Shown: piece by piece, positions 7,399-15,656 of the stretch
Layout: every line of letters begins with the position of its first letter
Position numbering within the stretch: position 1 is the stretch's first letter
Assembly: GCF_900116645.1 (NCBI RefSeq)
Contig: NZ_FPBO01000016.1
Coordinates: 100,387-164,386, forward strand
Length of the DNA: 64,000 bases
Direction of reading: 5' to 3'
Source of the DNA: Pseudoduganella namucuonensis
GTDB taxonomy: Bacteria; Pseudomonadota; Gammaproteobacteria; Burkholderiales; Burkholderiaceae_D
The notes under the pieces: generated by a model
Database searches by the model: none
What the model was told of the DNA's origin: nothing
Seen by the model: the letters and a program-made list of their open reading frames with translations, nothing else
Position numbers and translations under genes: made by a program

Positions 7399-9327
7399 AT
7401 GGTCAGGGATCTCGAACAATACAGCGCGTGGCGCCAGGGCGTGGTGGTGGCCTTGCAGCAGTACCGGCACTGGGTGGCCGCGGCCGAACTGGCGGACGCC
7501 GCCACCGAGCAGCGTATCGCCCGCACGCTGGCGCGGCTGGCCGACGACAAGCTGTCGGTCGCCTTCGTGGCCGAGTTCTCGCGCGGCAAATCCGAACTGA
7601 TCAACTCCATCTTCTTCGCCGACTACGGCCAGCGCATCCTGCCCTCGGCGGCCGGCCGCACCACCATGTGCCCGACCGAGCTGATGTACGACCCGGCGTG
7701 GCCGGCCTGCATCCGCCTGCTGCCGATCGAGACGCGGGCCGAAAACCTGTCCACCAGCGACTACCGCGACAACCCGGCCGCGTGGACCATGCTGCCGCTG
7801 GACCTGGCCGCGGCCGACGCCATGCACGAGGTGTTCAAGCAGGTCAGCCTGACGCGCCACGTCAGCGTGGAGGAGGCCAAGCGCTACGGCCTGTACGACG
7901 AGAACGACCCGGACATGCCGGTCACCCTGGACGACGACGGCCTGGTGGAGATCTCGCTGTGGCGCCACGCCATCATCAACTTCCCCCATCCGCTGCTCAA
8001 GCAGGGGCTGGTGATCCTGGACACGCCGGGCCTGAACGCGATCGGCACCGAGCCGGAACTGACGCTGAACCTGATCCCGCACGCGCACGCGGTGCTGTTC
8101 ATCCTGGCCGCCGACACCGGCGTGACCAAGAGCGACATCGAGGTCTGGCGCAAGCACATCGGCGGCGGCAGCGGGCGCCTGGTCGTGCTCAACAAGATAG
8201 ACAGCATGTGGGACGAGCTGCGCAGCGACCAGGAGGTGAACGCCGAGATCGCGCGCCAGCAGGAGCACGCGGCGCACATGCTGGCGCTCGAGCCGCGGCA
8301 GGTGTTTCCCGTCTCGGCGCAGAAGGCGCTGGTGGGCAAGATCAACGGCGACGCGGCGCTGCTGGAAAAGAGCCGCCTGGGCCTGCTGGAGCGGGCCCTG
8401 TTCGACGAGCTGATCCCGGCCAAGAAAGACATCGTGCGCAAGCAGCTGGCGCGCGACCTGAACGCGCTGAGCGGCGCGCAGCAGGCCATGGTGGCGGCGC
8501 GCATGCGCGGCATCGTCGAGCAGCTGCACGAACTGAAAAGCCTGCGCGGCAAGAACCAGAGCGTGATCGCGCACATGATGCGGCGGGTGGACGCGGAAAA
8601 GAAGGAGTTCGACAGCAGCCTGTTCAAGCTGCAGGCCACGCGCGCCGTGTTCACGCGGCTGTCCACCGAGTTGTACACCAGCCTGGGCATGGACGTGCTG
8701 CGCGACCACGTGCACGAGGTGCGGCGCGCCATGGACGGCAGCCGCTTCTCGACCGGCATGCGCGAGGTGGTCAAGGCCTTCTTCGAGGACATCCGGCGCG
8801 ACCTGCGGGTGTCCGAGCAGAAGACCACGGAGATCCGCGACATGATGGACGTCATGTACCGCAAGTTCTCCAGCGAGCACGGCCTGACGCTGGCGCCGCC
8901 GATGGCCTTCACCCTGGACAAGTACCGCGACGAGATCGCCGACATCGAGGAGGTGTACGACAAGCAGTTCGGCACCGTGACCCTGCTGATGACGCGGCGG
9001 GTGGTGCTGATCGAGCGCTTCTTCGACTCCATCGCCTCGTCGGTGAAGCGCTGCTTCAAGGCCGCCAACGCGGACGCCGAGGCATGGCTGAAGGTCATCA
9101 TGGCGCCGCTGGAGGCGCAAATCCGCCAGCACAAGGACCAGTTGAAGCACCGGCTGGCGTCGATCCAGCGCATCCACGACGCCACCGACAGCCTGGAACA
9201 GAAAATCGAGGCCTTCGAGCAAAGCCAGGCCGAGCTCGAACAACAGAAGGCGCGGCTCACCGAGCTGGCCGGCAACATCAGCATCGCCATCAACGCCGAG
9301 TTCGTCGCGCTGGAAGCGGCCGCATAA
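7399..9327 (+). CDS. Bacterial dynamin-like GTPase
   Basis: A 642-residue protein with a dynamin-type GTP-binding domain at the N-terminus: P-loop AEFSRGKS (residues 58-65, with Ala where many relatives have Gly), switch I threonines in GRTTMCPTE, DTPGLNAIGTE for G3 and VVLNKIDSMWDE for G4. The C-terminal 300 or so residues are largely helical, with a predicted coiled coil at the end (LEQKIEAFEQSQAELEQQKA). No transmembrane helix is obvious. The start at 7399 has AGGA eight bases upstream; earlier in-frame starts lie inside mutM. It is 28 bases after mutM and 16 before mutY. Family members remodel membranes or, as reported for E. coli CrfC, associate with replicating chromosomes. The function here is unknown. 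Confidence 0.88.
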   Translation: MVRDLEQYSAWRQGVVVALQQYRHWVAAAELADAATEQRIARTLARLADDKLSVAFVAEFSRGKSELINSIFFADYGQRILPSAAGRTTMCPTELMYDPAWPACIRLLPIETRAENLSTSDYRDNPAAWTMLPLDLAAADAMHEVFKQVSLTRHVSVEEAKRYGLYDENDPDMPVTLDDDGLVEISLWRHAIINFPHPLLKQGLVILDTPGLNAIGTEPELTLNLIPHAHAVLFILAADTGVTKSDIEVWRKHIGGGSGRLVVLNKIDSMWDELRSDQEVNAEIARQQEHAAHMLALEPRQVFPVSAQKALVGKINGDAALLEKSRLGLLERALFDELIPAKKDIVRKQLARDLNALSGAQQAMVAARMRGIVEQLHELKSLRGKNQSVIAHMMRRVDAEKKEFDSSLFKLQATRAVFTRLSTELYTSLGMDVLRDHVHEVRRAMDGSRFSTGMREVVKAFFEDIRRDLRVSEQKTTEIRDMMDVMYRKFSSEHGLTLAPPMAFTLDKYRDEIADIEEVYDKQFGTVTLLMTRRVVLIERFFDSIASSVKRCFKAANADAEAWLKVIMAPLEAQIRQHKDQLKHRLASIQRIHDATDSLEQKIEAFEQSQAELEQQKARLTELAGNISIAINAEFVALEAAA

Positions 9328-9343
9328 ACAGCACAGGAAGCAC

Positions 9344-10495
9344 ATGAAACGCCTCACCCATCCGCTCGCGCCCGAAGGCGCGGCGGACTACGCCGATCCC
9401 ACTTTTTCCGCCACCCTGATCGCCTGGCAGCAACAGCACGGACGCCACACGCTGCCGTGGCAGAACACGCGCGACGCCTACCTGATCTGGCTGTCCGAGA
9501 TCATGCTGCAGCAGACCCAGGTCTCGGCCGTGCTCGGCTATTACGCGCGCTTCCTGGAGCGCTTCCCCACCCTGCGCTCGCTGGCCGGGGCGCCGGTGGA
9601 GGACGTGATGGCGCAGTGGAGCGGCCTGGGCTACTACACCCGCGCGCGCAACCTGCACCAGTGCGCGCGGCGCGTGGTGGCCGAATACGACGGCGTGTTC
9701 CCGTCCGACCCGGCGCTGCTGGCCGAGCTGCCGGGCATCGGCCGCTCGACGGCGGCGGCCATCTCCGCGTTTTCCAGCGGCACGCGCGCCGCCATCATGG
9801 ACGGCAACGTCAAGCGCGTGTTCGCGCGGGTGTTCGGCATCGACGCCTATCCGGGCGAGAAAAAGGTGGAGCAAGCCATGTGGCTGCGCGCCGAGGCGCT
9901 GCTGCCGGAACAGGGCGTGGAGTCGTACACGCAGGGCCTGATGGACATGGGCGCCACCCTGTGCACGCGCAGCAGCCCGGATTGCGCGCGCTGCCCGATG
10001 CGGCCGCGCTGCGTGGCGCACGCCACCGGCCGGACCAAGGAGCTGCCGGTGCGCAAGCCGAAGAAGGCCTCGCCGGAAAAGCACGCGGCCATGCTGGTCG
10101 TCATCGACGGCGGGCAGGTGCTGCTGGAGCAGCGTCCGGCCAGCGGCATCTGGGGCGGCCTGCTGTCGCTGCCGGAGCTGGACGGCCACACGCCGGCCGG
10201 GGACGACGAGATTCCGGAAGTGGATGCGGCGGCGCTGGCGCGGGCGGTGCTGCCGTTCGGCGACATGGAGTCGCACGAGCGGCTGATGACGGTGACGCAT
10301 GTGTTCACGCACTACAAGCTGCACATCGCCCCGCTGCTGGTGACCCTGGCGCGCCGGGCGCCCTTCGCCGGGGAATCGCGTTACACCTGGCTGGACGGCG
10401 GCCGCGTTGCCGACGCAGCCCTGCCCGCGCCGGTCAAGAAACTGCTGCTGGAATTGATGGGGGACAGCGGCGCCGCGCAGGCGCGGATGTTCTAG
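9344..10495 (+). CDS. mutY: Adenine DNA glycosylase
   Basis: This 383-residue enzyme removes adenine mispaired with 8-oxoguanine. The HhH-GPD core carries catalytic E52 (SEIMLQQTQV), the hairpin LPGIGRSTAAAI and catalytic D153 (IMDGNVKRV). The 4Fe-4S ligands follow the C-X6-C-X2-C-X5-C pattern in CTRSSPDCARCPMRPRC. The C-terminal third is the MutT-like domain that recognises 8-oxoguanine (VLLEQRPASGIWGGLLSLPE). It is the third gene after mutM and the dynamin-like GTPase. Confidence 0.98.
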   Translation: MKRLTHPLAPEGAADYADPTFSATLIAWQQQHGRHTLPWQNTRDAYLIWLSEIMLQQTQVSAVLGYYARFLERFPTLRSLAGAPVEDVMAQWSGLGYYTRARNLHQCARRVVAEYDGVFPSDPALLAELPGIGRSTAAAISAFSSGTRAAIMDGNVKRVFARVFGIDAYPGEKKVEQAMWLRAEALLPEQGVESYTQGLMDMGATLCTRSSPDCARCPMRPRCVAHATGRTKELPVRKPKKASPEKHAAMLVVIDGGQVLLEQRPASGIWGGLLSLPELDGHTPAGDDEIPEVDAAALARAVLPFGDMESHERLMTVTHVFTHYKLHIAPLLVTLARRAPFAGESRYTWLDGGRVADAALPAPVKKLLLELMGDSGAAQARMF

Positions 10496-10524
10496 CCCGG
10501 AGCGCTTGACGCGCGCCGGCACCG

Positions 10525-10560
10525 TAGGGCGGAATAGCGCGTATGCGCTATTCCGCCCTA
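10525..10560. repeat. 16-bp perfect palindrome between mutY and dgt
   Basis: The arms 10525-10540 and 10545-10560 are perfect reverse complements (TAGGGCGGAATAGCGC and its complement) around a GTAT loop. The last three bases of the right arm are the dgt stop codon. There is no T-tract. Form and position (between convergent genes) suit a bidirectional transcript-end hairpin or a REP-like repeat. Confidence 0.8.
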
Positions 10561-11694
10561 CAGTTCGTCCAACGAGAACAGGCGGCGGTGTTCGCGGAAG
10601 GCGTAGCGGTCGGTCATGCCGGCGATGTAGTCGGCGATCTTGCGCGCCTGCGCCGTCACGTCGCCGGAGCCGTCCTGGTAGTCGGGCGGCAGCAGCACGG
10701 GGTCGGTCATGAAGGCCTCGTACAGCTCGCGCACGATGCGGCTGGCCTTCACCCGCATGCGGTTGACCTTGTAGTGCGTGTACAGGTTGGCGCGCAGGAA
10801 ACGCTTGAGTTCGGTCGCGTCCTTGCGCATCGCCGGCGAGAAGCGGATCAGCGGCGGCGCGGCGCGCACCTCGTCCGCGCTCTTCGGCGCGGCCTCGCGT
10901 ATCAGCTCGCCGGAGGTGGCCAGCAGGTCGTCGGCCAGCGCCGTGATCACGCGGCGCAGCGTCTCGTAGATGGCGCGCCGGCCCGCCAGGCCCGGATGGG
11001 CGCGCTGCACGTCGCGCCACAGGCGGGCGAAGAAGTCCACCTGCTCCAGCTGTTCTATCGTGATCAGCCCCGAGCGCAGGCCGTCGTCGATGTCGTGGCT
11101 GTTGTAGGCGATCTCGTCGGCCAGGTTGGTCAGCTGCGCCTCCAGCGAGGGCTGGGTGCGGTCGATGAAGCGCCGGCCCACCGCGCCCAGCTGCCGGGCG
11201 TTGGCCAGCGAACAGTGCTTGAGGATGCCCTCGCGGGTGGCGAACATCAGGTTCAGGCCGTCGAAGCCGCCGTATTGCTGCTCCAGCTCGTCCACCACGC
11301 GCAGGCTCTGCAGGTTGTGCTCGAAGCCGCCGTGCTCCCTCATGCATTCGTTGAGCACGTCCTGGCCGACGTGGCCGAAGGGGGTGTGGCCCAGGTCGTG
11401 CGCCAGCGCCACCGCCTCCACCAGGTCCTCGTTCAGGCGCAGGTTGCGCGCCAGCGAGCGGCCGATCTGGGCCACTTCCAGGCTGTGCGTGAGGCGGGTG
11501 CGGAACAGGTCGCCCTCGTGGTTGAGGAAGACCTGGGTCTTGTATTCGAGCCGCCGGAAGGCGGTCGAGTGGATGATGCGGTCGCGGTCGCGCTGGTACT
11601 GGCTGCGCGAGGCGTGCGGGGCCTCCTCGTAGCGGCGCCCCCCGCCCTGGTCCGAACGCACGGCGTAGGGGGCGAGGTGCGCTTCGCTGGACAT
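10558..11694 (-). CDS. dgt: dGTPase-like HD-domain triphosphohydrolase
   Basis: A 378-residue HD-superfamily protein of the dGTPase-like type 2 group, which hydrolyse dNTPs to nucleoside and triphosphate. Visible: RDRDRIIHSTAFRRLEYKTQV near the N-terminus, RTRLTHSLEV with a metal-binding His, and the HD motif AHDLGHTPFGH, followed by EHNLQSLRVVD. Shorter than E. coli Dgt, as usual for this group. It follows aroKB by three bases. Exact dNTP preference cannot be read from sequence. Its stop lies in the palindrome shared with the mutY end. Confidence 0.9.
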   Translation of the reverse strand: MSSEAHLAPYAVRSDQGGGRRYEEAPHASRSQYQRDRDRIIHSTAFRRLEYKTQVFLNHEGDLFRTRLTHSLEVAQIGRSLARNLRLNEDLVEAVALAHDLGHTPFGHVGQDVLNECMREHGGFEHNLQSLRVVDELEQQYGGFDGLNLMFATREGILKHCSLANARQLGAVGRRFIDRTQPSLEAQLTNLADEIAYNSHDIDDGLRSGLITIEQLEQVDFFARLWRDVQRAHPGLAGRRAIYETLRRVITALADDLLATSGELIREAAPKSADEVRAAPPLIRFSPAMRKDATELKRFLRANLYTHYKVNRMRVKASRIVRELYEAFMTDPVLLPPDYQDGSGDVTAQARKIADYIAGMTDRYAFREHRRLFSLDEL

Positions 11695-11697
11695 GGC

Positions 11698-13353
11698 CTA
11701 GGCGGACCGGACGACGTTGGCGGCCAGCGTGGCCAGCAGCAGCTCTTGCGGCGCGTTGGTGATCTTCGGCGCGCCCAGCGGCTTGAGCAGGATGAACTTG
11801 ATCGCCCCGCCCTCGTTCTTCTTGTCCACTTCCATCAGTTCCAGCCAGCGCTCGGCGCCCAGGTCGGGCGCGGCCACCGGCAGGCCGGCCGCCGCCACCA
11901 GCGCGCGCAGGCGCTCGACGGTTTCGGCGTCGATGTAGCCCATGCGCTGCGACAAGTCGGCCGCCATCACCATGCCGCAGCCGACGGCCTCGCCGTGCAG
12001 CCACTCGCCATAGCCCAGGCCGGCCTCGATCGCGTGGCCGAAGGTGTGGCCGAAGTTGAGGATGGCGCGCAGGCCGCCCTCGCGCTCGTCCTGGCGCACC
12101 ACGTCGGCCTTGATTTCGCAGGAGCGGGCGATGGCGTAGGCCAGCGCGCCCTTGTCGCGGCCCACCAGCTTGTCGATGTTGGCCTCGATCCAGTCGAAGA
12201 ACTCGGCGTCGATGATGGCGCCGTGCTTGATCACCTCGGCCAGGCCGGCCGACAGTTCGCGGTCCGGCAGGGTTTCAAGGCTGGAGGTGTCGGCGATCAC
12301 CACGCGCGGCTGGTAGAACGCGCCTATCATGTTCTTGCCCAGCGGATGGTTGATGCCGGTCTTGCCGCCCACCGAGGAGTCGACCTGCGACAGCAAGGTG
12401 GTCGGCACCTGGATGAAGTCGACGCCGCGCATGTAGCTGGCGGCCGCGTAGCCGGTCAGGTCGCCGATCACGCCGCCGCCCAGCGCCAGCAGCGTGGTCT
12501 TGCGGTCGGCCTTGTGCGCCAGCAGGCTGTCGAACACCTGCATCAGGCTGGCCCAGTTCTTGTACTCCTCGCCGTCCGGCAGGATGATCTCGATGACTTC
12601 CTTGCCGTTGGCCCGCAGCGCGTCGCGCACGGTGTCCAGGTACAGCGGCGCCACCGTGGTGTTGGTGACGATGGCGACCTTGTTGCCGACCGCGTGGCGC
12701 GCCAGCAGCGCGCCGTCGTTCAGCAGGCCGGGGCCGATGGAAATGGGGTAGCTGCGCTCGCCGAGGTCGACGTTCAGGAGGATGGTGGTTTGTTCGCTCA
12801 TCGATGGTTGTGCCTGTGTGACACAGTTGGACGCGGCCTGGCAGGCCAGGACGTCCAGCTGGTTCAGAATTGTGTGAACCATCGATTGTACGTTAGGTCG
12901 GCCGGTGTCGATGACGATGTGGGCCATTTCCTCGTACAGGGGTTCGCGCTGGAGCATCAATTCCTCCAGTTTTTTGCGCGGATCGGCCGTTTGCAGCAGC
13001 GGCCGGTTTTTGTCGTGCGCGGTGCGCTGCAGGATGCTGGAGACGCTGGCGCGCAGGTAGATCACGGTGCCGCGCTCGCGCAGCAGCGCGCGCGAGTCCG
13101 GGTCGAGGATGGCGCCGCCGCCGGTGGCCAGCACGATGCCCTGCTGGGCGGTGAGGTCGCGGATCACCTCGGCCTCGCGGCGGCGGAAGCTCGGCTCGCC
13201 CTCGATTTCAAAGATCCACGGGATCGACGCGCCCGTGCGGGCCTCGATCTCGTGGTCGGAATCGACAAACTGCAGGCCCAGCTTGCGGGCCAGGAGGCGG
13301 CCTATCGTGGTCTTGCCCGCCCCCATCAGCCCTACTAAAAACACATTCGGCAT
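11698..13353 (-). CDS. aroKB: AroK-AroB fusion: shikimate kinase / 3-dehydroquinate synthase
   Basis: One uninterrupted 551-residue frame contains two shikimate-pathway enzymes. Residues 1 to about 175 are shikimate kinase: P-loop GLMGAGKTT (8-16), DSD at 31-33, and GGGAI near 78. From about residue 185 it is 3-dehydroquinate synthase: NAD-binding GGGVIGDLTGYAAASYMRG, PTTLLSQVDSSVGGKTG, and zinc ligands in AEVIKHG and FGHTFGHAIE. The junction (SNCVTQAQPSMSEQ) has no stop codon. An internal ATG at 12801 (M185) could start a separate AroB, but it has no convincing ribosome site. The gene lies downstream of the pil operon and 3 bases before dgt. A missing stop from a sequence error is possible but not indicated. 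Confidence 0.9.
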   Translation of the reverse strand: MPNVFLVGLMGAGKTTIGRLLARKLGLQFVDSDHEIEARTGASIPWIFEIEGEPSFRRREAEVIRDLTAQQGIVLATGGGAILDPDSRALLRERGTVIYLRASVSSILQRTAHDKNRPLLQTADPRKKLEELMLQREPLYEEMAHIVIDTGRPNVQSMVHTILNQLDVLACQAASNCVTQAQPSMSEQTTILLNVDLGERSYPISIGPGLLNDGALLARHAVGNKVAIVTNTTVAPLYLDTVRDALRANGKEVIEIILPDGEEYKNWASLMQVFDSLLAHKADRKTTLLALGGGVIGDLTGYAAASYMRGVDFIQVPTTLLSQVDSSVGGKTGINHPLGKNMIGAFYQPRVVIADTSSLETLPDRELSAGLAEVIKHGAIIDAEFFDWIEANIDKLVGRDKGALAYAIARSCEIKADVVRQDEREGGLRAILNFGHTFGHAIEAGLGYGEWLHGEAVGCGMVMAADLSQRMGYIDAETVERLRALVAAAGLPVAAPDLGAERWLELMEVDKKNEGGAIKFILLKPLGAPKITNAPQELLLATLAANVVRSA

Positions 13354-13364
13354 TACATTCCCAG

Positions 13365-15608
13365 TTAATTCGGGTTGGAACAGGAGGAAGACACGCCATA
13401 AGGGCTGTTCCGGCCAGGCGGTGACACACCCGCATCGCCATAGTCCGTCGCCAACCCGGGCAGCCGCACCAAGCCATTGTAACGCGCTTCCGTGCCCGAC
13501 ACTTGGCCGCGGATGGTCAGGTCCACGTCCAGCCAGTTGGCACGGTCACGGGCGTAGGTCAGCGACACGAGGGCCTGTCCGCCGGCGTCGGTGGTGACGG
13601 CCGGGGTGACGATGACCGGGATGCCCGGGTCGAGCACGCCGTTGCCGTTCAAGTCCTCGCCGCCGCTCAGGATACCGTCACTGTCCACGTCCTCGTTGGC
13701 GCAGGACGCCGCCGGCACGCCAAGGCCGCCGGTGTACTGCCATGGGCCGTCCAGGCCGATATAAGTCAGCGTGCCCTTGTGATAGGTGCGTGGGCGCACC
13801 GAACCGGTGACGTTGACGCCGGGCACCGGGTTGCCGGCGGCGTCGGTGACGAACACCGAGTAGTCGAGGCGGTAGGTCGAGCTGTTCGGGGTAGCCACGG
13901 TGGCGCCCGTGCCGGCGCTGATGAACAGCGACTTCCTGGCCACGGTCAGGCGGGCGATGGCGGAGGCGTTGACACCCTGCACCCGCGCCTGGATCTGCAC
14001 GCCGTCCAACTGGGTGGCGGTGGTGCCGGCGATGTAGCTGACGGAAGCCGAACCGTCGCTGCCAGTGGTGACCACCGACGGTTGGGTCAGGGTGCCGCCG
14101 CTCGGGTCGGTCAGGATGGAGAACGTCACCTGCGCGTTCTTGACCAGGTTGTTCTGCGCCGTGCCATCGCGCACCAGCGCGCGCAGCGTGGTCTGCTGGG
14201 CGGTGCTGCCGGCGGTGTTGGCGCCGACCACGGCCGGGTCGGCCTGTATGCTGACGGTGGAGGCGGCCGTCAACGGCGCCACGAATTCGATCACGCCCTG
14301 TACCGTCACGCCGTTGGCCGAGGTGGTGGCGTTCAGCGTGGCCACGCCCGGGCCGGTGGCGCGCACATAGCCGGTGGCGTTGCCGTTCACCAGGGTCAGC
14401 GGGCCGTTGAGCAGGGTGGTGCAATTGGCGTCGCTGTAGACGTCGCCGCGCGAAGTGCTCAGCGCCACGTTGCCGGTCTGCGCCACGCCGCCGGTGTCAC
14501 TGTGGATGGCGACCATGTGGCAGGTGTTGATGGCGGCCAGGGTCTGCACCACGCCGCCGGACACCACCGCCACCGAGAAGTTCGCGGAGCTCACCGAGAT
14601 CGCGAAGGTCGCGGTTTCGCCCAGCGAGCCGACGGTGATGGTGTCGGCGCCGGCCGCGCCGGTGGCGGTGTAGCTCAGGGTCAACTGGCCGCCGGTGTTG
14701 GTGACGGCCGCGCCGCCGCCCTTGACCGTCAGGCGGCCGGCCACGCTGGAGCCGAAGGTGACGGGCTTGCCCACCAGCGCGTTGCCGGCGGAGTCGACCA
14801 CCTTCACGGCCACGTCGGTGACGGACCCGACGTTGACGATGCTGCTGGAATTGACCTGCACGCGGGTGCCGACCACGTTGACCGTGGTGGTGACCGGCTG
14901 GGTGCCCGTCACCTTGGCGGTGACCTTGATCGCGCGCGAGGTCGGATCGCCGCCGGTGCTCAGTTTCTCGGTGACCTTGCCGTTGGCGTCGGTGATGCGG
15001 GTGCCCAGGGTCAGGCTGCCGGAATCGGCCGACAGGTCCACCTTCACGCCCGGCACCACGTTGTTCGAGGCGTCCTTGACCAGGGCCGTCAGCGTCACTT
15101 CCGCGCCGGCCGCGCCGGCCGACTGCAGCACGCCGGCGTCGGCGGTCAGCGACAGCACCGGCATGGCGGTCACCACGTTGATCTTGATCGGCGCCGAGGT
15201 CACGCCGCCGCTGGTGGCGGTGACGGTGATGGTGCGGTTGCTCGGATCGCCCTTCACGCTCAGCTTCTCGGACACCGCGCCGCTGGTGTCGGTGGTCTTG
15301 GCGCTGCTGCTGATGCTGCCGGAATCGGCCTTGAACACCACGGTCTGCTCGGACATCGCCGCGTTGTTGGCGTCCTTGACGATGGCCGTCAGCGTCACCT
15401 CGGTGCCGTCGGCGCCGGAGGAGTCGATGGTGGCCGCGCTCGCGGTCAGCACCACCGAGGTCACCTTGGCCGGGTTGTTGCTGCCGCCGTTGTTGGTGCT
15501 GCCCGGGTTGCCGCCGCCGCCGCCGCAGGCGGCCAGCAGGCTGGCGCACAGGGACAGGGCCATCCATTTTTTGAATTTGTTCATGTAGCCGTTTTCCGTT
15601 GTAAACAT
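13365..15608 (-). CDS. Lipoprotein with bacterial Ig-like (Big_1/invasin-type) repeats and a Ca-binding-like loop
   Basis: A 747-residue surface or periplasmic lipoprotein. The lipobox LLAAC places Cys 28 after the signal, followed by a Gly/Asn/Ser linker. At least two clear Big_1-type repeats of about 100 residues follow (about 45-145 and 148-245), each with VTLTA(I/L)VKDA and GxVxEKLSxxGDP landmarks. More divergent Ig-like units come after them. Near residue 640 an Asp-rich stretch (DVDSDGILSGGEDLNGNG) looks like an EF-hand or dockerin-like calcium loop. Start 15608 is preferred because AAGGA lies six bases before it; an alternative ATG at 15584 (MNKFKKW) gives a more usual signal peptide but a weaker ribosome site. 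It sits between pilQ and aroKB, so a role with type IV pili or adhesion is an inference. Confidence 0.8.
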   Translation of the reverse strand: MFTTENGYMNKFKKWMALSLCASLLAACGGGGGNPGSTNNGGSNNPAKVTSVVLTASAATIDSSGADGTEVTLTAIVKDANNAAMSEQTVVFKADSGSISSSAKTTDTSGAVSEKLSVKGDPSNRTITVTATSGGVTSAPIKINVVTAMPVLSLTADAGVLQSAGAAGAEVTLTALVKDASNNVVPGVKVDLSADSGSLTLGTRITDANGKVTEKLSTGGDPTSRAIKVTAKVTGTQPVTTTVNVVGTRVQVNSSSIVNVGSVTDVAVKVVDSAGNALVGKPVTFGSSVAGRLTVKGGGAAVTNTGGQLTLSYTATGAAGADTITVGSLGETATFAISVSSANFSVAVVSGGVVQTLAAINTCHMVAIHSDTGGVAQTGNVALSTSRGDVYSDANCTTLLNGPLTLVNGNATGYVRATGPGVATLNATTSANGVTVQGVIEFVAPLTAASTVSIQADPAVVGANTAGSTAQQTTLRALVRDGTAQNNLVKNAQVTFSILTDPSGGTLTQPSVVTTGSDGSASVSYIAGTTATQLDGVQIQARVQGVNASAIARLTVARKSLFISAGTGATVATPNSSTYRLDYSVFVTDAAGNPVPGVNVTGSVRPRTYHKGTLTYIGLDGPWQYTGGLGVPAASCANEDVDSDGILSGGEDLNGNGVLDPGIPVIVTPAVTTDAGGQALVSLTYARDRANWLDVDLTIRGQVSGTEARYNGLVRLPGLATDYGDAGVSPPGRNSPYGVSSSCSNPN

Positions 15609-15635
15609 GGGGGATCCTTTTTCACGCTCGCAGGG

Positions 15636-15652
15636 GGCTCGCCGCGCGAGCC
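15636..15652 (-). other. Hairpin between pilQ and the Ig-like lipoprotein gene
   Basis: A 6-bp GC stem (15636-15641 with 15647-15652, loop CCGCG) lies just after the pilQ stop on the minus strand, without a T-tract. It may stabilise or partly end the pil transcript. Confidence 0.35.
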
Positions 15653-15656
15653 GGCA

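Noticed and set aside
9290..12004. 904-codon minus-strand frame covering mutY and dgt
   Set aside because: It overlaps two well-supported genes in other frames and has no recognisable domain; Arg/Gly/Ala-rich composition is typical of off-frame GC-rich DNA.
12799..12801. Separate aroB starting at the internal ATG
   Set aside because: The upstream bases show no convincing ribosome site and there is no stop between the two domains, so a fusion was preferred. Internal initiation cannot be excluded.
15584..15608. Start of the Ig-like lipoprotein at 15584
   Set aside because: Not firmly rejected: it gives a more typical signal peptide, but the ribosome site before 15608 is clearly stronger, so the longer form was listed.
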